DNA of 64,000 bases from Hemileia vastatrix (Eukaryota; Basidiomycota; Pucciniomycetes; Pucciniales; Zaghouaniaceae), in contig JASXTE010000005.1 of assembly GCA_030280995.1 (NCBI GenBank), forward strand, positions 38,475,203-38,539,202. Direction: 5' to 3'. Numbering within the stretch: the stretch's first letter is position 1; the number at the start of each line of letters is the position of its first letter. The position numbers were made by a program, and so were the translations under genes. The notes under the pieces were generated by a model that ran no database searches, was not told the DNA's origin, and saw only the letters and a list, made by a program, of their open reading frames with translations. This document shows, in pieces, positions 63,450 to 64,000 of this stretch.

Positions 63450-64000
63450 TCATCCCTTTCCAACAAACATAATTCACCAGAAGCCGTCCGTTTTATATGC
63501 CGCTTCTTGGTGCAAACACAACACTGGCAGAGAGTAGTAATCCCTGGCTGTGTTTCCCAACCTTCATCTCCAGGAGGCGCTAACCGCATATGTAACCTCC
63601 GCATATCTTCACCAGTGATCTCCAAACTAATCCCCATGCCAGCTTGATACCCTATCCTGGCCTCAAAATCCATCAAAAAAAGACCACCAAGAACAGTTTT
63701 GACTGCTCCTCTGGCCACATAAAAGTGAACCTTACCAACAGATCCACCAATGCCTAACCTGACATGCTCAGCTGTACCCATCAGCTCTGTTGCATGCCCT
63801 CCAATACCTCTGAGGTTTCCCCCAGTTCCACTTTTAATTGGCAAGCCTATACTCGTCGCTTGCTCCAATGAAATTAAATTAATTTGAGACCCTGAATCGA
63901 CCAAGGCCTTTACTTCTTTACCGTTAAGAGTTACCACCAGGTAACCCAGGGGAGCGGAAAAATGTGTATCTACATCTTCCCCAAACTTTTCAGCATTTTC
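63428..64000 (-). CDS. A4 Gag-protease, C-terminal part (continues past the window)
   Basis: Open from the right edge to the stop TAG at 63428. Aspartic protease with DSGSQINLIS, GGHATELMG, KTVLGGLFLMDFEARIGYQ and the cysteine-rich end LCQCCVCTKKR, which comes just before the shift site. The frame is the gag frame, as judged from A1 and A2. It would cut the Gag and Gag-Pol polyproteins. No lesion is visible. Confidence 0.9.
   Translation of the reverse strand, partial: ENAEKFGEDVDTHFSAPLGYLVVTLNGKEVKALVDSGSQINLISLEQATSIGLPIKSGTGGNLRGIGGHATELMGTAEHVRLGIGGSVGKVHFYVARGAVKTVLGGLFLMDFEARIGYQAGMGISLEITGEDMRRLHMRLAPPGDEGWETQPGITTLCQCCVCTKKRHIKRTASGELCLLERDECPHFLG

Larger units (their letters stand above)
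54812..64000 (-). mobile_element. Ty3/gypsy LTR retrotransposon A4 (family A), extends past the window
   Basis: The 3' LTR, polypurine tract, full set of 3' modules, long tandem tail, complete pol, shift site and protease are present; gag and the 5' LTR lie beyond 64000. It inserted in A2 gag; the left flank is ACGC. This is the only copy in the window whose visible coding part has no stop or frameshift apart from the expected -1 site. Confidence 0.93.

Overview
The window is a heterochromatin-like stack of nested LTR retrotransposons of the Ty3/gypsy order. I see no ordinary host gene. Base composition, 50-70 nt introns with GTAAG/CTGAT/AG signals, two Zn2Cys6-type proteins and a pol clade with the RT motif FIDDGGIKGP all suggest a fungus, most likely a basidiomycete with a large TE-rich genome. 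A rust fungus is my best guess, but it is an inference.

Four LTR families are recognisable. Family A (LTR about 1.14 kb, 4-bp target duplication, tRNA-Lys-type primer site) is present as A0 (integrase scrap, 1-235), A1 (236-25503, minus), A2 (32484-54811, minus, chimeric), A3 (36225-47277, plus, inserted in the A2 integrase with duplication ACGG) and A4 (54812 to beyond the right edge, minus, inserted in the A2 gag). A4 carries an unbroken 1434-codon pol. Family B is one 13.2-kb copy, B1 (6932-20103, minus), inserted in the A1 reverse transcriptase. Family C is C1 (26278-29926, plus), deleted and rearranged, inside the gag of D1. Family D is D1 (25504-32028, minus, truncated), itself inserted in a scrap of another pol (32029-32483).

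A and B share one plan: LTR, tRNA-Lys primer site, gag with CCHC knuckle, aspartic protease in the gag frame, a -1 slippery site one codon before the gag-protease stop, pol (RT, RNase H, integrase), a very long 3' noncoding region, polypurine tract, LTR. The 3' noncoding region is the most unusual part. It holds conserved RNA-like modules that recur in both families with compensatory stem changes: a bipartite hairpin M1, a long hairpin M2 with a polypurine-like loop, a 9-10 bp hairpin M3, and a very abundant short hairpin (stem about 4 bp, 6-nt loop, TAAACTG tail). The short hairpin also sits in frame inside pol and in tandem after the integrase.

B1 also carries, in its 3' noncoding region and antisense to pol, two intron-containing genes for Zn2Cys6-like proteins. 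A3 differs from other A copies in having a gag without zinc knuckle or protease and with an acidic, membrane-segment-bearing tail. Most other coding regions are broken by stops and frameshifts.
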